Source of the DNA: Cytobacillus oceanisediminis
GTDB lineage: Bacteria > Bacillota > Bacilli > Bacillales > Cytobacillaceae
Assembly: GCF_007830235.1 (NCBI RefSeq)
Contig: NZ_VLKI01000010.1
Span: forward strand, 62,001 to 126,000
Length of the DNA: 64,000 nucleotides
Direction: 5' to 3'
Positions 32,820 to 41,288 of this stretch are shown one piece after another. Each line of letters begins with the position of its first letter. The first letter of the stretch is position 1. The position numbers were made by a program, and so were the translations under genes. Under the pieces are notes generated by a model. That model did not search any database. It worked only from the letters and a program-made list of their open reading frames with translations, and had not been told where the DNA came from.

Positions 32820-32848
32820 ATTGATAATGATAATAATTATCATTCTAA
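32820..32848 (-). promoter_or_regulatory. Fur box controlling the iron-permease operon
   Basis: TTGATAATGATAATAATTATC is a near-perfect Fur operator (consensus GATAATGATAATCATTATC; the central 19 bases differ at one position). It lies 15 bases before the start of the 248-residue protein gene, in its leader. Confidence 0.93.
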
Positions 32849-32857
32849 TTGTCAATG

Positions 32858-33652
32858 TCAATTTGCAATTGTCACACTTTTGCCATTACTTTTTGCTATT
32901 TCCATTTTACTGTTTGACTCAAGCATATGGACCTTAAAATCAATATCCACTTTTCGTACAGGCCTTCTGATTTCTTTCCAAATGGCCGGGATAACAGAGC
33001 TTAAATACCCTTTGAATGTGATGAATGATTCTCCGGTAGAACGGACCCGATATTGAATGGGAACTTCCTTTACTCTGAAGCCTTTCCGGATCAAATTGAG
33101 AGACAATACCTGCGCATAATTGTAATCATGGATAATTTCCGCGTGCTGCAAAGCCTGTCTTGAAAAAGCCCTCATGCCAGATTGCCCGTCAACAATCCAT
33201 TTTCTAAGGAGTATCGATTGAACCAATGTAAAACAATAATTCCCGAGGCGTCGATGTAGCTTCATGCCTTTAATCGTTCCCATAAAACGTGAACCCATTG
33301 TGTACTCAGCTTCGCCTCTAAAAATGGGTGCCAATAAATCCGGAATCTGTCTGGCCGGATATTCGCCGTCAGCATCGATCATGACACCAATGTCGGCTCC
33401 CCTTGAATAACATTCCTGCAAACCTGCCCTTACTGCTGCTCCTAGTCCTTTATTGGATTTAAAGCTGACTATATAATCAGCTCCTGCTTTTCGTGAGATC
33501 TCAACCGTTCGATCCTTTGAACCATCATCGATTACAAGTACTTTTACTTCTGCCAGCGGATGAAAATCACGGGGGATGCCGCGTATAACATCCCCGATTG
33601 ATTCTTCTTCATTGAATGCCGGCAGAAAAACGATCACTGTCTGTTTTTTCAT
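32858..33652 (-). CDS. Family 2 glycosyltransferase, polyprenyl-phosphate sugar synthase-like
   Basis: A 264-residue GT-A-fold enzyme. VFLPAFNEEESIGDVI (8-23), VIDDGSKDRT (about 40) and MIDADGEYP (about 94-102) mark the nucleotide-sugar site, with the DAD metal motif. WIVDGQSGMRAFSRQAL (about 152-168) is like the dolichyl-phosphate mannose synthase/DPM1 group. It lacks membrane helices. The start at 33652 has GGGGAG upstream and overlaps the preceding gene by 44 bases. It probably loads a sugar onto a lipid phosphate; the sugar is unknown. Confidence 0.82.
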   Translation of the reverse strand: MKKQTVIVFLPAFNEEESIGDVIRGIPRDFHPLAEVKVLVIDDGSKDRTVEISRKAGADYIVSFKSNKGLGAAVRAGLQECYSRGADIGVMIDADGEYPARQIPDLLAPIFRGEAEYTMGSRFMGTIKGMKLHRRLGNYCFTLVQSILLRKWIVDGQSGMRAFSRQALQHAEIIHDYNYAQVLSLNLIRKGFRVKEVPIQYRVRSTGESFITFKGYLSSVIPAIWKEIRRPVRKVDIDFKVHMLESNSKMEIAKSNGKSVTIAN

Positions 33653-35111
33653 GCCTGTCGCTCCCCTTCCGGATTGCCTCTTCCAAAACTTTTCCCCTGC
33701 TTTGCTCAGGGAATGGTGCTCCCAATAGATAAGCAATAGTAGGAGCCATAGATACAAGGCTGTGTTTTTCTTCTACTTTTTTTCCTTTATGAATATTTGG
33801 GCCGTGTATGATAAACGGGACAAAACGCTCTCCTTCATCCAAGTGGCCATGCCCTCCGATGCCATCAGCCTGTCCATGGTCCGCGCATATCATTAAGGTT
33901 GTGTTTTCCATTTTCCCATTACGCTCAAGCTCTTCAACAAAATCTTTGACTAAAGTGTCCGCTTCTTTTATTTTCTGCAGGTATTCATCGTATAATACCC
34001 CTCTGCTGTGCCCAGTCTGGTCTGTAGCAATCATTTGTACGATGAATAAATCCGGGTCCTGCTCTTTCATAATTTTCTTGGCCCTTGCCATTATATTGGG
34101 GTCCGCTTTGTCATTATGCATAACAGCTGTAACAGTCTCTACATCGCTTCCCATTGAGTCTACAAGATGCGCAATACCCAGAAGCCTGCCTTTTTTCCCC
34201 ACTTTCCGCAAAGAATCAAAAATACTTTCGGTGTTAATGCCCAGCTTCCATACCATATTGGATTTAATGCCGTGCTCAAACGGATATGTACCGGTAAACA
34301 TGCTGGAGAAACAAACCACCGTTCTTGCAGGGTAGACTGTTTCCATATTCATATATTCAGTTCCATTTTCCTTCAAATAATCAAGGAAAGGTGTTTCCGC
34401 TTCATAGAACCTCTCTTTTCTCATGCCATCAATCACAATGACAATCACTTTATCTGACACAGCACTGCTAGGCTGATTATAAAGCTCCTTTGTATACTTT
34501 CCATAAGTTTTCGGCTGCCAATCAAATAGATTTCTGTGCAGGATAAAGGCAAAAATCATTATGAATAGATAGAATAAAGCCAGTTCCATATAAGGAATTT
34601 CTATTGCGCTTTTTAAATTCTGGTAGGACATCTCCCATATTGAAACAACCAGCAGGAATTTCGGCAGCTGTTCCTGGGCATTTCCGCTCGTCGAGTCACT
34701 GTTTTTAAGAACCAGTTTCCAAAAACGGGTAAAGTTCAGCCAGGAAGTCCCGATTCTTAAATGGTAGTATAATGTTCCCCAAAAAAAGACTGTAAAGAAA
34801 AAGTATAAACCCATTGCAAAAAACAATAACGGGATTGACGCTGCATTCCAAACAATCAAAAAAACAACAAAAGGAATCCATAAATAATTTCGTAAAAACA
34901 GTGGAAAATCATAAATAAAATAGATAACGAGCAAAGGAGCAGCAATCAAGAAAGCTGTTAACCAATATAAGATGTTTTCCCCATTGGCAAATTCAAAGAA
35001 GTGAAACAGCAGCATAGTCCCAAACACAAAAATAGGCGTAAAGGGTTTCCCTTCATTCAATAAGTTCCAGCACCTGGCTGCAAATTTCTCAAATTTAGAT
35101 GCGCTCTTCAT
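33609..35111 (-). CDS. Membrane-anchored alkaline-phosphatase-superfamily phosphodiesterase
   Basis: A 500-residue protein. The N-terminal part (about 20-190) has five or six hydrophobic helices; the C-terminal part is a type I phosphodiesterase/nucleotide pyrophosphatase domain. Metal-site motifs: VIVIVIDGMRKERF (about 210), nucleophile threonine in YPARTVVCFSS (about 248), IATDQTGHSRG (about 345) and CADHGQADGIGGHGH (about 392-406). It could transfer or remove a phospho-substituent on a surface lipid or glycan (inference). It overlaps both neighbours, so the cluster is translationally coupled. Confidence 0.78.
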   Translation of the reverse strand: MKSASKFEKFAARCWNLLNEGKPFTPIFVFGTMLLFHFFEFANGENILYWLTAFLIAAPLLVIYFIYDFPLFLRNYLWIPFVVFLIVWNAASIPLLFFAMGLYFFFTVFFWGTLYYHLRIGTSWLNFTRFWKLVLKNSDSTSGNAQEQLPKFLLVVSIWEMSYQNLKSAIEIPYMELALFYLFIMIFAFILHRNLFDWQPKTYGKYTKELYNQPSSAVSDKVIVIVIDGMRKERFYEAETPFLDYLKENGTEYMNMETVYPARTVVCFSSMFTGTYPFEHGIKSNMVWKLGINTESIFDSLRKVGKKGRLLGIAHLVDSMGSDVETVTAVMHNDKADPNIMARAKKIMKEQDPDLFIVQMIATDQTGHSRGVLYDEYLQKIKEADTLVKDFVEELERNGKMENTTLMICADHGQADGIGGHGHLDEGERFVPFIIHGPNIHKGKKVEEKHSLVSMAPTIAYLLGAPFPEQSRGKVLEEAIRKGSDRHEKTDSDRFSAGIQ

Positions 35112-36048
35112 TCTTATTCACCTCTCCTTTCTTCACCCATTGGATGATTGTATTAAATTTAATAGGATACATGATTAAGACAATGGCTCCAGACATATAA
35201 GAGAATAAAAACTTTATTCCGTGTGTAAGAAGGGCAATGGTGTACCCAGTCTGCAGGTCCGTGCCAATGGCATTAAGTGCAAACGCCATAACTGCTTCAT
35301 AATTCGCCAGCCCCCCAGGTGTTATTTGAAAAATCTGACCTGCCACGGTCATGCTGTTTACCCAAACAGCTTCCAAAGGGGTAATAGGATTGGCTATGAG
35401 GATGATAGTCACGAATACAACCGCGGCTTCCAGAATCCAGCTGGTGAATGTAAATAGAAAGATCAAAATCCCGTTCTTGCCAAGCATGGTCTCTTTCAAT
35501 AAGTGATATTGTTCTCCCAGCTTCTTCGGGAGAGTTTTTTTAAGAAGAACGAGCAAAATAATGCCTGCTGCAAGGGCAGCCAGCAGGAGAACCAAAGAGA
35601 AGCGAATCTTTATTTCAAAGGCAAAAATACCTGCAAAAGCCATGACAATAAGGCTCGCCAAATCAATCGCCCGGAGCACAATAACGGAATTCACAGCCTC
35701 TGATGCATGAATCTTCTTTTCTCTGGTTTTCATAACGCCGATTCTGACCAAGTCTCCTGCTTTTACAGGCAGGACATGATTGATAAACAGGCTGTAAAGT
35801 ACGCCCATAAGACAGGTTGATAATCGTGGAATTCCTCTAAGGTACAATTTCCAGGCGAAGGCCTTCAAGATAAAAGAAAGCAAGTAAATTCCCATAATGA
35901 TTAATAAAGCGAAAGGATGGGAGAAGACAGCCCTTAGACTGACCAAAATTTTATCCCCGTCAAAATAGAAGTAACTTAAAATTAAGAAAGAGATGACAAT
36001 AAATACGGAGATCATATATTTTTTTTTAGATTTAAAGAATGCTCTCAT
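35095..36048 (-). CDS. Flippase-like integral membrane protein (UPF0104/AglD2 family)
   Basis: A 317-residue protein with about eight membrane helices, of the lysylphosphatidylglycerol synthase TM-region family. The family signature VLPVKAGDLVRIGVMKTR (about 93-110) and GGLANYEAVMAFAL (about 247-260) are visible. Such proteins occur with lipid-linked sugar pathways and are proposed flippases. It overlaps the epimerase gene by 17 bases and the phosphodiesterase gene by 17 bases. Confidence 0.8.
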   Translation of the reverse strand: MRAFFKSKKKYMISVFIVISFLILSYFYFDGDKILVSLRAVFSHPFALLIIMGIYLLSFILKAFAWKLYLRGIPRLSTCLMGVLYSLFINHVLPVKAGDLVRIGVMKTREKKIHASEAVNSVIVLRAIDLASLIVMAFAGIFAFEIKIRFSLVLLLAALAAGIILLVLLKKTLPKKLGEQYHLLKETMLGKNGILIFLFTFTSWILEAAVVFVTIILIANPITPLEAVWVNSMTVAGQIFQITPGGLANYEAVMAFALNAIGTDLQTGYTIALLTHGIKFLFSYMSGAIVLIMYPIKFNTIIQWVKKGEVNKNEERI

Positions 36049-36979
36049 TTTTCTTTGCCCATTTTACTGTCTCGCTTATTCCTTCGCTAAAAGACACTGC
36101 TGGTTTATAGCCGAGCAGCCGTCCTGCTTTACCGATATCTGCCCAGGTTTTTTCCACATCCCCTTTTCTGCTTCCTTCTCTTTTCACCTTCATGTCAGGA
36201 AAATACGCTTTTAATTCATCAAGCAATGCTTCCATCGTGATTGGATTTCCAGAACCTAAATTGATAATTTCGCTGCTATGAAGCTTTTCAATTGATAGAT
36301 TGATTCCATTAACAATATCATCGATATAGGTATAATCCCTTGCTGAACCCTCACCAAAAACCGTAACCTCTTCAGAATTTAATAATTTTTTTATAAACCC
36401 TGCTATCGCCATATCCGGACGTCCCCAGGGTCCATATACCGTGAAGAATCTTAAAATAATCATTTTAAATCCGTAGAGATGCTCATACACGTGGCAAAAA
36501 GATTCTGCTGCATACTTGGATGCTGAATAAGGTGAAATTACCTTCCCTGTTGCCATTACTTCTTTGCAGGGTCCTTCGGAATTCCCGTAGACTGAAGAGG
36601 AGGAAGCAAATATTACCTTCTGCACACCTGCTTGTCCTGCAGCTTCCAGAACATTGATTGTTGCTTTTATGTCGTAATCAACATATTTTTGCGGCTGTGA
36701 GATAGAGTACGATACACCTGGCAATGCAGCAAGGTGTATGATTGTATCAGGTTCAACCTCTTTTATAGTGCTAATTGTTTTCTCTCTATCAAGCAAATCC
36801 ATCTCAAAAAAATAAAAAAAGCCTGCATTCTTTATCTCTTTAATATGCTCTCTTTTTCTTTCCTTGGAATAGTAGGAATGAAGTGAGTCTATTATGTATA
36901 CCTCATCATTTTTTTCTATTAAAAATCGGGCTAGATGGCTTCCGATAAAGCCTGCGCCCCCTGTGATCAAGACTTTCAT
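36032..36979 (-). CDS. NAD-dependent nucleotide-sugar epimerase/dehydratase
   Basis: A 315-residue short-chain dehydrogenase of the extended family. The NAD motif GGAGFIGSH is at 7-15; SSSVYG (127-132) and Tyr151-x3-Lys155 form the active site. Closest by motif to UDP-glucuronate or UDP-glucose 4-epimerases; the exact substrate cannot be told. It is the first gene of the four-gene glycan cluster and starts after the lipoprotein terminator. Ribosome site AGGAGATG is present. Confidence 0.85.
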   Translation of the reverse strand: MKVLITGGAGFIGSHLARFLIEKNDEVYIIDSLHSYYSKERKREHIKEIKNAGFFYFFEMDLLDREKTISTIKEVEPDTIIHLAALPGVSYSISQPQKYVDYDIKATINVLEAAGQAGVQKVIFASSSSVYGNSEGPCKEVMATGKVISPYSASKYAAESFCHVYEHLYGFKMIILRFFTVYGPWGRPDMAIAGFIKKLLNSEEVTVFGEGSARDYTYIDDIVNGINLSIEKLHSSEIINLGSGNPITMEALLDELKAYFPDMKVKREGSRKGDVEKTWADIGKAGRLLGYKPAVSFSEGISETVKWAKKNESIL

Positions 36980-37101
36980 ACTGACATCTCCTTACACTAG
37001 ATAGACAAATGCTATTCTACCATAGCCGCAGATGGATTTCCTGCTAGTCTATTCAGGCAATTGCCGGAAATCAGATATCCTATTATGTTCTCCAATAAGA
37101 A

Positions 37102-37126
37102 AGGCCGCAAATCTGCGGCCTTTTCA
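37102..37126 (-). terminator. Terminator of the lipoprotein gene
   Basis: AAGGCCGCAGA and TTTGCGGCCTT form a stem with a short T-tract (TTTCTTATT) right after the lipoprotein stop. Confidence 0.8.
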
Positions 37127-38335
37127 TTATTGAAGCAATTGATCAACAGTCTGGATGATCGCATCGCTATGGGTTTTAGCTTCTTCCTGGCTGCCTTCTG
37201 ATACGGCATTAAACCATTCTTCCGCATGTGTAAATGCTTCCTGTGCCTTATCTTCACCAAGTTTTTCATTCAATTGGATTTGAAGTGCCTTCAAGAACAT
37301 GTTTCCTTCAAGAGCCTGGGTTTTTGCATCAACTAATTTATCTTCACCAAGAGATGTTGGCACTTTCTCGTGATAGCTCTTTATTTTTCCGACAATTGCT
37401 TTATTGAACAGGCTATTTACTTCGTCAGCTTTGATGGAAGCTGGTTCTGTAGCATCTAATGAAAATAGCTCATTCAACTTGTTTGCAGCTTCCTCATCTC
37501 CGCCTGATAATGAACCTTTAATCGCTTGATAAAAGCCCCATGCTTCTGCCTGCATATTTTTTAATTCTGCTTCATCTTTGCCTTCTTCTACAGCCGCTTC
37601 AATTTTTTCTGCATAAGAAGCTGACGCAAGATAATAGCTCTTGTACACTGATTTGTCTGTTAATTGGATAAATACATTGAAATCATCTGCATTTCCGGAT
37701 GTTAGAGCTTCTTCCTGCGCTTCAAGACCAGCATTAATATTTTCAGCGATACTGGCTTCGCCGCTTAATTCATAGTAGTTATCTCTTTTTTCAGCCGTTG
37801 GTACAAAAATCTCTGATGCAAGATGCTTGATTTGCTCAAATGACTTATCTGCTTCTTCCTGATTTCCTGCGGCAAGCTGTTCTGCTGCTTCTTTATGAAG
37901 CGACTTCTGTTTTTGATAGAAGTAGGATTGCGTTGTCTTGTCTACAAGCTGGCGTGCGATATTCGCATCCATATCACCTGATTTTCCAGCTTCCAGCGCT
38001 GCCATAATTGTCGCATCAAACTCTCCATTTACTTCGTTAACTCCATTTTGGAGACCTGATTGATATTTCTCAATAACCAAATCCCAATCGACTTCTTGAT
38101 TCTCTTTCATTTTTTCAAGCTCGGCTTTCATTTCAGCAAAAACATTTATCTGCTGAACAGCAACGCTTTCTTCTGCTAATTCTTCTTTAACTTCTTCTTG
38201 ATCTTCTGCAGCCTGTTCTTCCTGCTTGTTTTCTTCTGGCTGTTCAGCCTGGTCACCGCCGCTATTGCACGCTGTAAGCGCTACACTCGCTACCAGGAAA
38301 CTTGCAAAAATCTTTCTTAGTTCTCTCTTTTTCAT
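37127..38335 (-). CDS. Fur-controlled helical repeat lipoprotein
   Basis: A 402-residue lipoprotein. The lipobox is ALTAC with Cys23, followed by an acidic Gln/Glu-rich linker (about 25-60). The mature part is entirely helical and seems to consist of three or four related modules of about 80 residues, e.g. from QSYFYQKQKSLHKEAAEQL (about 120), KSYYLASASYAEKIEAAVEE (about 225) and KTQALEGNMFLKALQIQLNE (about 318). These resemble the extracytoplasmic domain encoded at 32058. Two Fur-like boxes stand upstream. A role as an iron-binding or iron-delivery protein on the outer membrane face is inferred. I know of no named family for it. Confidence 0.7.
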   Translation of the reverse strand: MKKRELRKIFASFLVASVALTACNSGGDQAEQPEENKQEEQAAEDQEEVKEELAEESVAVQQINVFAEMKAELEKMKENQEVDWDLVIEKYQSGLQNGVNEVNGEFDATIMAALEAGKSGDMDANIARQLVDKTTQSYFYQKQKSLHKEAAEQLAAGNQEEADKSFEQIKHLASEIFVPTAEKRDNYYELSGEASIAENINAGLEAQEEALTSGNADDFNVFIQLTDKSVYKSYYLASASYAEKIEAAVEEGKDEAELKNMQAEAWGFYQAIKGSLSGGDEEAANKLNELFSLDATEPASIKADEVNSLFNKAIVGKIKSYHEKVPTSLGEDKLVDAKTQALEGNMFLKALQIQLNEKLGEDKAQEAFTHAEEWFNAVSEGSQEEAKTHSDAIIQTVDQLLQ

Positions 38336-38403
38336 GTTATGTATTCCCCCTGTTTATCTAAATGAATGAAAATATGATGAATAATTTAAATGATAAAAAA
38401 TAA

Positions 38404-38422
38404 ATGATAATGATTTTCATTA
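38404..38422 (-). promoter_or_regulatory. Fur box 1 upstream of the lipoprotein gene
   Basis: ATGATAATGATTTTCATTA on the plus strand has the GATAATGAT/TTTCATTA arms of a Fur operator. It is 69 bases upstream of the start codon. Confidence 0.8.
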
Positions 38423-38438
38423 ACAATCACTATTATAT

Positions 38439-38457
38439 AGAGAATGATTCTCACTGT
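38439..38457 (-). promoter_or_regulatory. Fur box 2 upstream of the lipoprotein gene
   Basis: GAGAATGATTCTC is a perfect palindrome of the 7-1-7-like Fur type (AATGATTCTCA half-site). It lies 35 bases beyond box 1, suggesting two operator dimers. Confidence 0.65.
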
Positions 38458-38499
38458 CAACGAGAGAATGAAAAGATATTTGTCTATTTTTTGAATAAA

Positions 38500-38541
38500 A
38501 TAAAAAATCCCGATTGTCCTTTTAAGGACATCGGGATTTTC
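38500..38541 (-). terminator. Terminator of trxA
   Basis: AAAATCCCGATGTCC and GGACAATCGGGATTTT form a long stem with TTTTTTA following on the minus strand. Confidence 0.9.
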
Positions 38542-38548
38542 TCAGGTA

Positions 38549-38863
38549 TTAAGCATGTTTTGAAAGAAGTTCAGCAAGAGCTTCTTTAGGCTGGAAACCA
38601 ACTACTTTGTCTACTACTTCGCCGTCTTTTAGAACGATTAATGTTGGAATACTCATTACGCCAAACTTACCAGCAGTTTCCTGGTTTTCGTCAACATCGA
38701 TTTTTACGATTTTAACTTTATCGCCCATTTCAGAATCAAGCTCTTCCAATACTGGAGCGATCATTTTGCAAGGCCCGCACCAAGGAGCCCAGAAATCAGC
38801 CAATACTAAACCAGAACCTGTTTCAGTAGTGAAGTTTTGATCAGTTGCATGTGTAATAGCCAT
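38549..38863 (-). CDS. trxA: Thioredoxin
   Basis: A 104-residue cytoplasmic disulfide reductant. The active site WCGPC is at 28-32 and the cis-proline at SIPTL (about 73-77). Ribosome site TAGGAGGC. It is monocistronic: a strong terminator follows and about 200 bases separate it from etfA. In B. subtilis trxA adjoins uvrC; here about 9 kb of accessory genes lie between. Confidence 0.98.
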   Translation of the reverse strand: MAITHATDQNFTTETGSGLVLADFWAPWCGPCKMIAPVLEELDSEMGDKVKIVKIDVDENQETAGKFGVMSIPTLIVLKDGEVVDKVVGFQPKEALAELLSKHA

Positions 38864-39000
38864 TTGATATGCCTCCTAAAATTCAACTCAAATACTAACG
38901 ACAGTATATCATCGTTTATAATATGTTGCTAACAATTTGCTCGATCGTAATTTACCCTATTATGAGCGGAATATTCTTGTTCACCCTTATTTTGCTTATG

Positions 39001-39034
39001 TATAATGGGCGGCCAAAAGCCGCCCATTTGTATT
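39001..39034 (-). terminator. Hairpin terminator after etfA
   Basis: AATGGGCGGC-TTTT-GGCCGCCCATT is a strong stem about 40 bases after the etfA stop; the T-tract is weak. Confidence 0.65.
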
Positions 39035-39069
39035 GTATATCGCAGCATAATTAGCTTAGCAGCTGCATT

Positions 39070-40047
39070 TTACGCGTTTACTTTAAGTTTCTTGAACTCT
39101 TCAGTTAACATTGGGACAACTTCAAAAAGGTCCCCAACAATACCGTAATCAGCCACTTTAAAGATATTTGCTTCAGGATCTTTATTGATGGCTACGATTA
39201 CTTTTGAGTTTGACATGCCCGCTAAATGCTGGATTGCTCCTGAGATGCCGCATGCAATATAAAGGTCTGGAGTAACAACTTTACCTGTTTGGCCAATTTG
39301 AAGTGAATAGTCACAGTAATCTGCATCACAAGCTCCGCGCGATGCGCCAACAGCTCCATTTAGAACAGAGGCAAGCTCTTTTAATGGTTCAAATCCTTCT
39401 TCGCTCTTAACACCGCGTCCGCCAGCAATAATTACCTTTGCTTCCGATAAGTCAACGCCTTCGCTTGCTTTGCGAACAACTTCCTTAATGATTGTACGAA
39501 GATCCTTGATTTCTGCAGAAACAGAGGAAACATCGCCAGATCGTGATTCATCTTTTTCCAATGGAGCAATGTTATTCGGACGGATTGTCGCAAACAGCAA
39601 GCCATCTGTTACGATTTTCTTTTCAAATGCTTTTCCTGAATAGATTGGACGTGTAAACACAAGGTTTCCGCCCGCTTCTTCAAGGCTTGTAACATCAGAA
39701 ATTAACCCTGATCCCAATTTGGCAGCAATTTTAGGAGCAAGGTCCTTTCCTAATGCTGTATGTCCAAAAATAAGGCCTTCAGGACTTTCTGATTCAATAA
39801 CGGCCATTAAAGCCTGGGAAAAGCCGTCAGGAGTGTATTGTTTTAGCTTTTCGTCTTCAACCGCCACAACACGGTCAGCTCCAAAATGAATCATTTCCTG
39901 CGCTAAAGCGCTTACAGATTCACCAATTAAAACACCTACAACTTCTCCGCCTTCTGCTGCAGTCTTGCCTGCTGCTACCGCTTCGAAGGATACATTACGC
40001 AATGAACCGTCACGGACTTCACCTAACACTAATACTTTTCTAGCCAT
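39070..40047 (-). CDS. etfA: Electron transfer flavoprotein alpha subunit
   Basis: A 325-residue subunit of the flavoprotein that takes electrons from acyl-CoA dehydrogenases. The C-terminal FAD-binding domain is clear: [19 protein letters not shown] (about 207-225), [11 protein letters not shown] (about 235), [20 protein letters not shown] (about 252-271) and [11 protein letters not shown]. With EtfB it serves beta-oxidation. It starts 40 bases after etfB. Confidence 0.96.
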   Translation of the reverse strand: MARKVLVLGEVRDGSLRNVSFEAVAAGKTAAEGGEVVGVLIGESVSALAQEMIHFGADRVVAVEDEKLKQYTPDGFSQALMAVIESESPEGLIFGHTALGKDLAPKIAAKLGSGLISDVTSLEEAGGNLVFTRPIYSGKAFEKKIVTDGLLFATIRPNNIAPLEKDESRSGDVSSVSAEIKDLRTIIKEVVRKASEGVDLSEAKVIIAGGRGVKSEEGFEPLKELASVLNGAVGASRGACDADYCDYSLQIGQTGKVVTPDLYIACGISGAIQHLAGMSNSKVIVAINKDPEANIFKVADYGIVGDLFEVVPMLTEEFKKLKVNA

Positions 40048-40087
40048 ATGTTTTACCCCCTGCGTTTTTATTTTCAGTTAATGACGA

Positions 40088-40861
40088 TCAGACAACTTTG
40101 GCTTCGGTATGAAGAAGGTTAACCAGTTCCTTAACCTGATCTTCCAATTCGCCTTCAAGAACCTTTCCTGCTTCTTTCTTAGGCGGCAAGTAAATTTCAA
40201 TTGTCTTTGTTTTTGCTTCAACATCGTCTTCGTCAAGATCCAGGTCGTCAAGCTCAAGTTCATCAAGCGGCTTTTTCTTTGCCTTCATAATTCCAGGCAA
40301 GGATGGATAACGCGGCTCGTTTAAGCCTTGCTGTGCAGTTACCAATAGGGGAAGGGATGTTTCAATCACTTCGGAATCACCTTCAACATCGCGCACTACA
40401 GTGGCAGAGCTGCCATTGATTTCAAGCTTGGTAATCGTTGTTACATAGGAAATGCCCAGAAGTTCAGCTACTCGAGGCCCTACTTGGCCTGAACCGCCAT
40501 CAATGGCTACATTCCCGGCAATAATTAAGTCAGCTTCTTTATCTTTTAGATATTCTGATAAAATTTTAGCAGTTGTAAATTGGTCTCCGTCTTCGAGGTC
40601 ATCTTCTGTATTGATTAAAACAGCCTTATCGGCACCCATGGCAAGGGCTGTGCGAAGCTGCTTTTCAGCTTCCTCTGTTCCCACGGAAACAACAGTAACT
40701 TCTCCGCCTTGTGCATCGCGGACTTGGATCGCTTCTTCAATCGCATATTCATCATAAGGGTTAATGATGAATTCAGCCCCATCTTCGTTGATTTTTCCGC
40801 CGGAGATCGTAATTTTTTCTTCAGTATCAAATGTTCTCTTCATTAATACGTAGATGTTCAT
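40088..40861 (-). CDS. etfB: Electron transfer flavoprotein beta subunit
   Basis: A 257-residue partner of EtfA. It shows the AMP-binding region and the conserved recognition loop RYPSLPGIMKAKKKPL (about 193-208) that contacts the dehydrogenase. Ribosome site AGGAGGGAAATC. In B. subtilis etfB follows fadB directly; here repeat A2 separates them by 427 bases. Confidence 0.96.
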   Translation of the reverse strand: MNIYVLMKRTFDTEEKITISGGKINEDGAEFIINPYDEYAIEEAIQVRDAQGGEVTVVSVGTEEAEKQLRTALAMGADKAVLINTEDDLEDGDQFTTAKILSEYLKDKEADLIIAGNVAIDGGSGQVGPRVAELLGISYVTTITKLEINGSSATVVRDVEGDSEVIETSLPLLVTAQQGLNEPRYPSLPGIMKAKKKPLDELELDDLDLDEDDVEAKTKTIEIYLPPKKEAGKVLEGELEDQVKELVNLLHTEAKVV

Positions 40862-40881
40862 GATTTCCCTCCTAGTAATTT

Positions 40882-41049
40882 AGCTCTGTTAAATTTGCCT
40901 GTTGATTTCCGCTTCAGGCGCTCAGCAAACCGCGGGCGGTCCGACGCTCCTCGGCGCATGACGCGCGCCTGCTGGTCTCCCTTTGACTCGCTTCTCCCGC
41001 TGGAGTCTCGCGCCTTCCGCTCCAATCAGCATAGTGCCAAAATCAACAA
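40882..41049. repeat. Dispersed repeat family A, medium form (copy A2)
   Basis: About 168 bases from AGCTCTGTTAAATTTGCCTG to GTGCCAAAATCAACA. It has the same ends and GC-rich centre as A1 and A4 but lacks the AACACCGCACGAAG module. It lies between fadB and etfB. The rest of 41050-41288 holds no gene that I can support; it contains GCGGCCGCTCGCTCGC, a short GC-rich block. Confidence 0.85.
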
Positions 41050-41288
41050 TTCACTTTAACATAGCCATTAATAAAAACATTTCTGCACTTCGAAAGATTG
41101 AAAATATTCAAGGCATACAGAAAGGCCAATCTGCTGGGACCGCCCATAATCTTATGATTGAGCGGCCGCTCGCTCGCAGACCAGAATTTAACCAATGAAT
41201 CTTCTGAAGATTAAATCATCCGCATACAAGTCCATTATAATAGATTATGAGAATGAATGTAATCTTTCAGGGCAAATCTTTAAAAATA

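Noticed and set aside
29499-38460. Prophage or integrative element for the accessory island
   Set aside because: No integrase, phage structural gene, attachment repeats or tRNA at the borders. Base composition looks like that of the neighbours by eye.
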